64,000 nucleotides of DNA from positions 1 through 64,000 of the forward strand of contig NZ_JAPWKB010000017.1 in NCBI RefSeq assembly GCF_028283785.1, read 5' to 3'. The notes beneath the pieces are model-generated. The model was not told the DNA's origin, ran no database searches, and saw only the letters and a list, made by a program, of their open reading frames with translations. Position numbers and translations under genes: made by a program. This document shows positions 8,523-17,527 of this stretch, piece by piece. Source of the stretch: Paraburkholderia sp. (GTDB lineage Bacteria; Pseudomonadota; Gammaproteobacteria; Burkholderiales; Burkholderiaceae). The number at the start of each line of letters is the position of its first letter. Positions within the stretch are counted from its first letter, which is position 1.

Positions 8523-10373
8523 TCACGCCACGCGCACCGCCAGCGCGCGCATCACCACGTAGCACAACTCGTCGTAGTGAACCGGCTTCACCAGCCGCTC
8601 GAAAAACGGATTCGCGCTTCTCGCGCCCTTGCCGCCTTCGGTCAACGGATCGGGTGAATCGGCGCTGATCGCGATCACCGGCACGCTCGTCGCATCGACG
8701 CGCTCGCGGAATGCGGCGACAAAACCGATGCCGTCGCGCTTCGGCATATGCAGATCCACCAGCACGACGTCGCATTGGTTCGCGTTCAGCCACGCAAGCG
8801 CCGTGTCGGTGTCGCTGAAGGCGACCGCGTCGGAACCCATGTGCGTGATCATCTCGCTCAGCGACGCGCGGACCGGCGCGTCGTCGTCGATAATCAATAC
8901 GCGCGCACGCGGCCCATCGGGCGCGTCGGTTGCGCGAATCTCGGCGACCGGCGCCGTCGTGACCGGAATCGTCACCGTGAATGCGGTGCCCTCGCCCATT
9001 TTGCTTTCGACCGCCACGCTGCCGCCGAACAGCCCGAGCAAACCTTGCACGATCGCGAGACCCATGCCCGCGCCGTCGGTGCGACGCGCGTGCGGCGCAT
9101 CGAGCTGCGTGAATTCCTGGAAGATGCGCGGAATCTGATCGCGCGACAAACCCGGTCCGGTATCGCGCACCACGACGATCAGCGCGTTGCGTTGCTGTTC
9201 CATCTGAACCCGCACCGAACCCGATTCCGTATAGCGGATTGCGTTGGTCACGAGGTTGTTGACGATCTGCCGGATCCGGTGTGGATCGGATTCCACGAGA
9301 CCGGCCGAACCGCTACAGACCGATTCGAGCGACAACCCGCGCGCACGCGCAGCCGGGCTATGTTCGTCGACGATCGAAGCCAGCAGTTCGCGCGGCTCGA
9401 ACACTTCATGCCGCAGTTCGAGCTTGCCCGCGCCGAGTCGCGCGTAGTCGGTCAGATCGCGCATCTGCGCTTCGAGCTGGCGCGCGCCGGCGTCGAGGCG
9501 GCGAATCACCTTGCGGTCGGCCTCGGCGTGCAGATTCAGGTTCAGCAATTCGATCGACGACACGATCGCATGCAACGGCGTGCGCAGCTCATGACTGACC
9601 ATACCGAGAAACGCGTCTTTCGCCAGCGACGCCTCGCGCGCGGCACGGCTCGCCTGATGCTCGGCGTCGAGCGCGGCGCGTTGCTGGCGGATCAACCGGC
9701 TACGGCCGCGCCCGTTCAACGCGAGCAGCAACGCGGCCGCCGCCGACAACACCGTCAGCAGCAAACCGGCGATCGACAGTATCCGGCGCTTGGAATCGAA
9801 ATCGCGATTCAGCGCCGCGCGGTCCGCGACATCGACGAAGCGGCGATCGGACGCGAGCGCATCGACATCGGCCCAGTTGTCGCGCAACGTCGCGATTAGC
9901 GGATCGGCGCGCGACGGATCGCGCTGCATCGCGTCGAGCGGCGCAGCGAAACGGTCGAGCATCTGACCGAGCGTATCGATTTCGCCCTGCTGGCGTGCGA
10001 GCAGCGCGGGCTGCGTGGTCTGACCGCGCGACACGTCGGCGAGCGCGTCGAGCTTGGCGAGCAGCGTGCGGTAACGGTCGAGCAGCTTCGGATAATCGGC
10101 ATCCACACCCGACCGGTACATCAGCATCTGATTTTCGAAGCGGTCGTACGCAATTTCCATTTGCGCCGCGTCCCAATACAGCCCTGCGCCGGGCGACTCG
10201 ACCGGCTCTTTCAGCACGTTCAACGGATTCAGCGGATTGAGCGGATTCACGAACAGCAGATAGCCGATCGACCCGAGCGGCGCGGCCAGCGCAACGATCC
10301 AGATCGCGATGAAAAGCACGCGTCGCAGCGAGCGTTGCTGGGCCGTGCGATGGATGAAACGATGGTCTGGCAT
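8523..10373 (-). CDS. Hybrid sensor histidine kinase/response regulator
   Basis: H-box MVSHELRTPLHAIVSSIELL, N-box IVNNLVTNAIRYT, G-box DTGPGLSRDQIPRIF, C-terminal REC ARVLIIDDDAPVRASL. Confidence 0.93.
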   Translation of the reverse strand: MPDHRFIHRTAQQRSLRRVLFIAIWIVALAAPLGSIGYLLFVNPLNPLNPLNVLKEPVESPGAGLYWDAAQMEIAYDRFENQMLMYRSGVDADYPKLLDRYRTLLAKLDALADVSRGQTTQPALLARQQGEIDTLGQMLDRFAAPLDAMQRDPSRADPLIATLRDNWADVDALASDRRFVDVADRAALNRDFDSKRRILSIAGLLLTVLSAAAALLLALNGRGRSRLIRQQRAALDAEHQASRAAREASLAKDAFLGMVSHELRTPLHAIVSSIELLNLNLHAEADRKVIRRLDAGARQLEAQMRDLTDYARLGAGKLELRHEVFEPRELLASIVDEHSPAARARGLSLESVCSGSAGLVESDPHRIRQIVNNLVTNAIRYTESGSVRVQMEQQRNALIVVVRDTGPGLSRDQIPRIFQEFTQLDAPHARRTDGAGMGLAIVQGLLGLFGGSVAVESKMGEGTAFTVTIPVTTAPVAEIRATDAPDGPRARVLIIDDDAPVRASLSEMITHMGSDAVAFSDTDTALAWLNANQCDVVLVDLHMPKRDGIGFVAAFRERVDATSVPVIAISADSPDPLTEGGKGARSANPFFERLVKPVHYDELCYVVMRALAVRVA

Positions 10374-10772
10374 ACACAGTTGCTTCCGCGCAAAGCGCCG
10401 CCCGGCAGGCAATCCGCCACGAAAGGCGATTGCCGCCGCGCGTGGACGACTCGCGCGTGAAAAGAAAACGTCGAAAGGTAAAACGTGTCCGGAAACGTCA
10501 CGCTCAAAACAATACGTACGAAACGGGCCGATGGATCAATGCATTACACGAAACCCGGGAAACCCGCGTGAAAACCCCTTGGACCGCGTGGAACCGACAT
10601 ATAAAAGCCGCTGAAAGCCGGATATTCGCATTATGCGAATCGTCGCGAGCGCCTGGACCATCGTGCCCTGTATTTCGAACCCCGTGCATAATATCGTGCA
10701 AATCGGAGCAGTCTTAAAATCGCACGGGACGCGGGTTAAAAACCGTGCGTCCTGAGCCCATAGAAGATACGC

Positions 10773-11735
10773 ATGCCAACCAAGCCGGTCTTGCCGCTGA
10801 CGTACGAACAACTCGATCGCTGGATCGAATCGCTGCAACCGGCGCTGCAGGCCGGCGAATTCAGCGCGGTCGTCGGGATTTTGCGCGGTGGCGCGCCGCT
10901 CGCGCTGATGGTGTCGCACAGCGCAGGCGTGCCGGTCGCCTTCGTGCGCTACGACCGGGCCACCCGCACCGTCGCGTGGGATTCGAGCCTGCCGATGCCG
11001 CCGCGCGGGTCGAGCGTGCTGCTATGCGAGGACATCGCGGGACGCGGCTTCACGCTCAGCGACAGCGTGGCGTTTCTGGAGTCGCATGGGTTAACGGTCC
11101 GCACGCTGACGGGCGCGGTCGATGAACTGAGCCGTATCCGTCCAGACTTCGCGATCGATGCGCACGGCTATTTCGCGCTCTTTCCGTGGGAACGACAGGC
11201 GCGCTCGGAGGGGTATCGCGCGGATTGGGCGAGCGTCGAAGCGGGCGAACGCGCGGCGATGGCGCACGACCACGAGTACGCGCAATACGCGATCGATCTC
11301 GACGGCATCCTGTTGCCCGATGTGCCGCTCGCCCGTTACGACGAGGATCTCGACGCCGCACTCGCCGAGCGCGACGCGCTGCTGCCGTTCGACGTGCTGC
11401 CCGACATCGACTTGCGACACGTCAGGATGATCATCACCGGACGTCCGGAAACCGATCGCGCGCGCACCGAAGCGTGGCTGGCGCGACATGGTTTCGGTCA
11501 TATGCAGTTGACGATGCGCGCGCCGCACACGCACGACGAAACGCCCAGCGGCGCGGCCGCGCACAAGGCGGCGGCGGCATTGCGCGCGGGCGTCACGCAT
11601 TTCATCGAGAGCGAGGCGGCGCAAGCGTTGCTGATCGCGAAAGCCGCGCCGTTGCTGCGCGTGATCTGGTGGGATGCACCCTCGCACAGCGCCACGCTGG
11701 TCGGTGCGACCGGCTGGCGCGAACGCGCAGCCTGA
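10773..11735 (+). CDS. Phosphoribosyltransferase domain fused to HAD-like domain
   Basis: PRPP-loop-like LLCEDIAGRGFTLSDSV; C-terminal HAD-like AIDLDGILLPD and MIITGRPE motifs. Confidence 0.72.
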   Translation: MPTKPVLPLTYEQLDRWIESLQPALQAGEFSAVVGILRGGAPLALMVSHSAGVPVAFVRYDRATRTVAWDSSLPMPPRGSSVLLCEDIAGRGFTLSDSVAFLESHGLTVRTLTGAVDELSRIRPDFAIDAHGYFALFPWERQARSEGYRADWASVEAGERAAMAHDHEYAQYAIDLDGILLPDVPLARYDEDLDAALAERDALLPFDVLPDIDLRHVRMIITGRPETDRARTEAWLARHGFGHMQLTMRAPHTHDETPSGAAAHKAAAALRAGVTHFIESEAAQALLIAKAAPLLRVIWWDAPSHSATLVGATGWRERAA

Positions 11736-11753
11736 GCAGACGCAGCAGACGCG

Positions 11754-13421
11754 TCAGTCGTCGTGCGTCTCGCCGACATGCAGATGACGGGCCGCACGCT
11801 GCGACGCGACCACGATCAGCTTCATCGTCGCGCGGGTCGCGCCGACGAACAGCTTGCGCGCGATACGCTCGTCGAGCGTGTCGAAATCCACTTCCGTGAA
11901 AATCACGCACGGCGCCGATTGCCCCTTGAAGCGATAGATCGATTCGAGCAGCACATCGCCTTCGCGAAACTCGGGGTTACCGAACAGATCGTACTTGCCG
12001 GTAAAGCTGCGCAGATGATGCGGGCCGAGTTGATCGAGCGCGGACAATGCCGAGCCTTCGCGTCCGCGAAACGACAGCACGACGATATCCTGCTTGCGAA
12101 AACCGAGCGACAGCGCCTGGGTGATCGCGCGCTTGGTCGCGTCGATACAGGCTTGCGGCGCGTGAGTCTCGTCGTATGTGGACAGCGCGATCTCCGAGCC
12201 GCCGAACGGGCTGCCCGAACTCAGCGACGCCGCCATCGGCACCGACGCACCGACCACATCGCGCAGGTAATCGAGGATGTCGCGCGGACTGCGGTAGTTG
12301 GTGGTTTCCTTCAGCGTGGTCCAGCCCGGCAGTTCGACGGGCGGACGCATATAGAGGTTCTGCAACGGGTCTTCGAGCCACCACCACGCCGCGCCCGGGC
12401 GCAGCAAGCCTTCGAGCGGAGCGACCCACGACTGCTGAAAATCCTGCCCTTCGTCGACGATCAACACATCGAATTGCCAGCGCGCGTCGATCGGCGTGGC
12501 CGCGAAAATCGCTTCGAGACGATCGAACACGTCCGTGGTCTGGAAGTCAGGTGCGCTGCCGCCGTCACGCGCCACCCAGTCGCATAACTGGTGATAGTTC
12601 GCGACCTTGGCTTCGGGCGGCGCGACCCGCGCGATGTGATCCGCGAGCGGCCGGTTGAAGCACACGTACAGCGGCCGCTGGCCGCGCGCGACAGCCTCCT
12701 TCATCACCTGCACCGCGAGTTGCGTTTTCCCCGAACCCGCCGTGCCGATCACGCGCAGACGGAACGGCGTGAATTCCAGACGGCGCGCCCAGGTGGCAAG
12801 GCCACCGGCGAGTCGCGTGACGAGCGTGCCCGCCTGTCCGACCAGCGCGCTGGCATCGGGCGTCAACGCGAGTTCGTCGGCGAGAAAGTGATGGATTTTC
12901 GGCGCGCACGCGAGGCGCGGTTCGTCGGCGGGGAGCGCGTCGCGAATGATCGACGCGAGCCGGTCTTAGCGCGTTGCATCGACGATACGCGCCGGATCGA
13001 CGCCGGCGATCGCCGTGTTTTTCACGACGTGATCCGGGCAGTACAACAGCGGTTCGAGAAAATAGGTGCCCGCGCCGAATGCCGCGGTGAACCGCCGGTG
13101 CAGCGCTTCGATGGTCCGCGCGAGCGCGACGGCGACATTGCGTTCGGTTTGCAGATAGACCTTGACGAGGCCCTTCGGTGTTTCGCGGAGAAAGCCGGTT
13201 TTCTGCTCGACGATCATCACGCGGCCCGACGGGCTGACGATCACGAAATCCGCTTCGCCGAACACCGAAAAACCTTCATGCAGCCGGGTCCAATGAACCC
13301 CGTGATAGACCGTGTAATCGTCCGGCAACGCGGTTTCCAGCAGGCTCAGCGTTTCGCGTTCGCGGACGGCCGCACCGGTGGCGGCGAGATTTTTCCAGTC
13401 GTCGGGAATGATGCGGGCCAT
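11754..13421 (-). pseudogene. NERD-nuclease/UvrD-like helicase interrupted by an in-frame TAA (12966-12968)
   Basis: ORFs 12966..13421 (NERD-like GEADFVIVSPSGRVMIVEQKTG) and 11754..12866 (Walker A IGTAGSGKTQLA, VLIVDEGQDFQ, FVGATRATMKLIVVAS) are in the same reading frame, separated only by one TAA. Confidence 0.75.
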
Positions 13422-13652
13422 GCGGTGCCTTAGAGTTGACGCGAGCCTGACGCAGCATCAGGCGTGAATCGAACGGACGGATCGGACCGGCTCATTGTAC
13501 GCAAGGGCGATGCCGCGACGGCCGGTGCGATCGCGGACCCGATCGTGTATCTTTATGCGTTCGATGCCGGGCGCACGCAGCGGGTTGCGCGCACGATCAA
13601 TTGCCATAAACGGCCGCGAGAATGGGCCGTCGATTTTCACGGGAGTGACTGG

Positions 13653-14279
13653 ATGCTTACGATCTGGGGCCGAGCGAATTCGGTGAATGTGCAGAAAGTC
13701 TTGTGGTGTTGCGACGAGTTGGGTCTGGCTTACGAGCGTATCGATGCGGGCTTGCAGTTTGGCCGCAATACCGAAGCCGGGTATCTCGCGATGAACCCGA
13801 CGGGCCGCATTCCGACGCTGGTGGATGGCGACTTCGTGTTGTGGGAGTCGAATTCGATTTTGCGGTATCTGACGATGCAGTATGGCCCGACGAGTCCGTT
13901 GTATCCGGCTGAGCCGCGCGTGCGGGCGGGCATCGACCGATGGCTTGACTGGTCTCTTTCGACGTTGCAGCCGGCGGAGCGGCCGGTTTTCGTCGGTTAT
14001 GTGCGGACCCGGCCGGAAGATCGGGATGTCGCGCAACTCGCCGTCGATGTGGCGAGTGTCGAGGCACTCTGGCGGGTGGTCGATGCGCATTTGCAGGCGC
14101 ATTTTTATCTTGAAGGCGAGCAGTTTACGCTTGCGGATATGGTGATTGGGGCGTTCGCCAAACGGTGGTTTGGGGTTGAAGGGTTGGAGCGCGCTGGGCT
14201 CGCGGCGTTGGAGCGGTGGTATTTGAGGGTGGCTAATCGGCCTGGGTTTAAGAGGTATGTGGATTTGGTTTTGACTTGA
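13653..14279 (+). CDS. Glutathione S-transferase family protein
   Basis: MLTIWGRANSVNVQKVLWCCDELGLAYERID, NPTGRIPTLVDGDFVLWESNSILRYL. Confidence 0.92.
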   Translation: MLTIWGRANSVNVQKVLWCCDELGLAYERIDAGLQFGRNTEAGYLAMNPTGRIPTLVDGDFVLWESNSILRYLTMQYGPTSPLYPAEPRVRAGIDRWLDWSLSTLQPAERPVFVGYVRTRPEDRDVAQLAVDVASVEALWRVVDAHLQAHFYLEGEQFTLADMVIGAFAKRWFGVEGLERAGLAALERWYLRVANRPGFKRYVDLVLT

Positions 14280-14340
14280 TGGTTTTGGTTTGGGGTTTGG
14301 GGTTGGTTTGGGGTTGGTTTTGGGTCGGTTTGGTTGTCCC

Positions 14341-14493
14341 GTTTTCACGTCGGTCTGCCTGGATCGTCCCTGTGCGGGACCGCACCTACTTTTCTTTGCT
14401 CGCGCAAAGAAAAGTAGGCAAAAGAAAGCGCGTTTACACCGCCACTTCGTAGCGAGTGGCGTCTAGTATTTTTCGGGTAGTGGTCCGCGCACG
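14341..14493. repeat. Left arm of long imperfect inverted repeat (partner 16312-16464)
   Basis: Reverse complement of 16312-16464 with about five mismatches by eye; contains a perfect 15-4-15 hairpin cctacttttctttgc-tcgc-gcaaagaaaagtagg. Confidence 0.93.
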
Positions 14494-14532
14494 ATTTGAG
14501 TTGCCGCACCGCTAGACTTGGTGACAAATGGT

Positions 14533-15959
14533 ATGGACGCCTCCCCCTCGCGAGGGCTGCTGATCGAATGGTCGGGGCGCGACCAGGAAGGTGGGTTCTC
14601 GCAACCGACGGCCTCAGATGTGCCAGAGTGGAAGTTGGGCAACGTACCACTTGAGGAAGGAGAACCCAAATGAAGCTTACTCCGGTTGGTGTCGATATTG
14701 CGAAGCAGGTGTTCCAGGTCCACTGGGTTGATCCGCAAACAGGCGAGGTCGTCAGCCGGCAGATCCGACGCGCCACGTTTCTGTCGCACTTTGCAAATCG
14801 CGCGCCGTGCCTGATCGGCATGGAAGCGTGTGGCGGTTCCCAGCACTGGGCGCGTCATCTGGAGCAGATGGGTCATCAGGTGAAGTTGATGCCGGGCCAG
14901 GCGGTCAAGGCGTTTGTGAGCGGTAACAAGAGCGACGTGGCTGATGCACGGGCAATCTGGACCGCGGTACAGCAGTCGGGCGTGAGGTCCGTGACGGTCA
15001 AGACTGAATCGCAGCAGGCCGTGCTGGCATTGCACCGGATGCGCCAGCAACTGATCAGGTTTCGCACGATGCAGATCAATGGATTGCGTGGGCTGCTGAC
15101 GGAATACGGTGAAGTGATGGCGGTAGGCCGCGCCGCGCTGAACCGGGCGATGGCTGATGTGCTGGCGCGCCTGGAGGCGCGTTTGCCCACGATGCTGGTG
15201 GACACGCTGCGTGAGCAGTGGCAGCGGCTTGACGTTCTCGATGAGCAGATTGCGCGAATCGAACGCCGCTCTCGGACTGGATGAAGGAAGAGCGTGCCTG
15301 CCACAGATCGCCGACATTCCCGGCGTCGGGCTGCTGACAGCGACCGCTGCTGTGGCGACGATGGGCGACCCCAAAGCGTTTCATTCAGGACGTGAGTTTG
15401 CGGCCTGGCTGGGTCTGGTGCCCAGACAGACCGGCACCGGTGGCAGGATCAGACTGCATGGGATCAGCAAACGCGGTGATGTGTATCTGCGCACACTGCT
15501 GATCCACGGTGCACGATCGGTGCTCGCGCGCGTGAAAGAGCCGTGCCCGTGGATCGAGCAGTTGGGCCGGCGGCGCCCGCATAACGTGGTAATCGTTGCG
15601 TTGGCCAACAAGATGGCCCGAACGATTTGGGCGCTGCTGGCGCACGGGCGTACGTACGAGAAAGGCTATGTGAGTACGCGAGCGGCGTAAGCGCTGCAAT
15701 GACTGAATAAACCGGTTTTGCAGGAGATGGGATGTCAAAGGTTGCGCAAGGTAATTGAGTGTGATGGCACACAGGTCAGACCGGGACTCACCAAACCTGA
15801 ACTGCCTTGCGGGCTAACAGCCCGTGTGTCAAGTGAGGCGTGAGCCAGCGGATTCCATCGAGGCCAGCGGGTTCGACCTGCAACAAGGCCGGATATAAAG
15901 CCGCAGCCTTCCTGTCTACCAACACACACGAAATCCCTTGGCAAACGGGAGGCGTCCAT
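14533..15959 (+). mobile_element. IS110 family (IS1111 group) insertion sequence with subterminal 13-bp inverted repeats
   Basis: atggacgcctccc (14533-14545) and gggaggcgtccat (15947-15959) are perfect inverted repeats flanking an IS110-family transposase; true tips should lie a few bp outside. Confidence 0.85.
14670..15690 (+). pseudogene. IS110-family transposase, frameshifted
   Basis: N-terminal DEDD half MKLTPVGVDIAKQVFQVHWVD... (frame of 14670..15284) and C-terminal half IADIPGVGLLTATAAVATMGDPKAF... (frame of 15157..15690) are in different frames. Confidence 0.9.
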
Positions 15960-16311
15960 ATAAAGGCAGTCATTCGTTCCGGCTGTTCGCTTCGCGACAG
16001 CCGTTGGGCACAGCCCCGTCTTTTTCTCCCAACGCCATTCGCGCGCTGCACTCCGTCGGTCACAACACCCATTTTCCTGGCATGCGCCGGTCGGGTCTCG
16101 CTCGCAAAATTCCAAGCTACGCGGAACGTCGAAAGCATCGCGAAGTCGGGCGAATGCCGTGCCGCAAACCGGGCTTCGATCCGACGCCGGAACCGTCGAA
16201 AAAGCGGGCAAATGACGTGGCGCAAATGGGTTTTTGAAGCAGGCTACCGCCGCGAAGCGGGCGGGATGTGCGGGCGCGGACCACCGAGAAAAACGGACCG
16301 CCAACTCCAAA

Positions 16312-16464
16312 CGTGCGCGGACCACTACCCGAAAATTAATAGACGCCACTCGCTACGAAGCGGCGGTGTAAACGCGCTTTCTTTTGCCTACTTTTCTTTG
16401 CGCGAGCAAAGAAAAGTAGGTGCGGTCCCGCACAGGGACGATCCTGGCAGACCGACGTGAACAC
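16312..16464. repeat. Right arm of long imperfect inverted repeat (partner 14341-14493)
   Basis: See left arm; hairpin cctacttttctttgc-gcga-gcaaagaaaagtagg at 16387-16420. Confidence 0.93.
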
Positions 16465-16531
16465 GGGACAACCAACCCAGAGCAGACCAAAAACCAAAGA
16501 TCAAAAAACCAAAAAAACCAAATCAAAACCA

Positions 16532-17431
16532 TCACTTCAAAACCTCACTCCCCCTCAACCTCTCCACCGCCAGATCCACAAACACCCGAACCTTGCTCGC
16601 CGCATGGCGCCCCTCCCGATGAACCACATGCACCGGCAGCCTCGGCGGCTCGAACGCCTCCAGCACCACCTTCAACCGCCCATCCGCGACATGCTGCGCC
16701 ACCTGATACGACAACACCTGCGTCACCCCAAACCCCGATAACGCCGCCGCAATCGCGGTATCGTTCGTCGTCGTCGTCATCCGGGCCTTCAACGTGCCGG
16801 TCATCCTCGGCACGCCCGCCCGAAATCGCCATTGCGGCAACGACGATCCGCCGCTCGCGGATACCAGCACGTGACGCTCCAGATCGGCTGGATCGTCCGG
16901 CTCGCCATGCTGTTCCAGATATTCCGGTGACGCACACACCACCCGCCGCACACTGCCGACCTTCACCGCATGCATCGACGAATCGGCAAGCTCGCCGATC
17001 CGGATCGACAGGTCGAATCCCTCGTCCACCAGATTCACCACGCGATCCAGAAACCAGCACCGTACGTCCACGTCTGGATGACGCTGCAAATACTCGGTGA
17101 CGATCGGCGTCACGTGGATCCGGCCAAACATCACCGACGCGGTAATGCTCAACAACCCGCGCGGTAGCGAATGCGCACCAGCTACGGCCAGATCGGCTTC
17201 CTCCATATCCGCCAGAATCCGCCGGCAACTCTCCGCATAACCCACGCCCGCGTCGGTCACCCGAACGATCCGCGTCGTTCGCGTCAACAACCGCACGCCC
17301 AGTGTGTCCTCGAGTTCGCCCACCATCCGCGTGACCACCGACGGCGAAACGTTCAGCTTGCGCGCGGCCGATGCAAATCCCCCTGTGTCCACCACGCTCA
17401 AAAACGCGGTCATTGCCTGCATGCGGTCCAT
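16532..17431 (-). CDS. LysR-family transcriptional regulator
   Basis: MDRMQAMTAFLSVVDTGGFASAARKLNVSPSVVTRMVGELEDTLGVRLLTRTTR. Confidence 0.92.
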   Translation of the reverse strand: MDRMQAMTAFLSVVDTGGFASAARKLNVSPSVVTRMVGELEDTLGVRLLTRTTRIVRVTDAGVGYAESCRRILADMEEADLAVAGAHSLPRGLLSITASVMFGRIHVTPIVTEYLQRHPDVDVRCWFLDRVVNLVDEGFDLSIRIGELADSSMHAVKVGSVRRVVCASPEYLEQHGEPDDPADLERHVLVSASGGSSLPQWRFRAGVPRMTGTLKARMTTTTNDTAIAAALSGFGVTQVLSYQVAQHVADGRLKVVLEAFEPPRLPVHVVHREGRHAASKVRVFVDLAVERLRGSEVLK

Positions 17432-17527
17432 AAAAATCGCGCTCATGTCGATAGGTCCCGCCAGCATACCGCACACCTTTTGCGCTGTTCGTCACGCCGC
17501 CACGGTCCGCGCTCCGCGACGTCAGCG

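Noticed and set aside
14341-16464. Long inverted arms as terminal inverted repeats of the IS110 element
   Set aside because: Perfect 13-bp subterminal IRs typical of the IS1111 group lie well inside the arms, so the arms are outside the IS.
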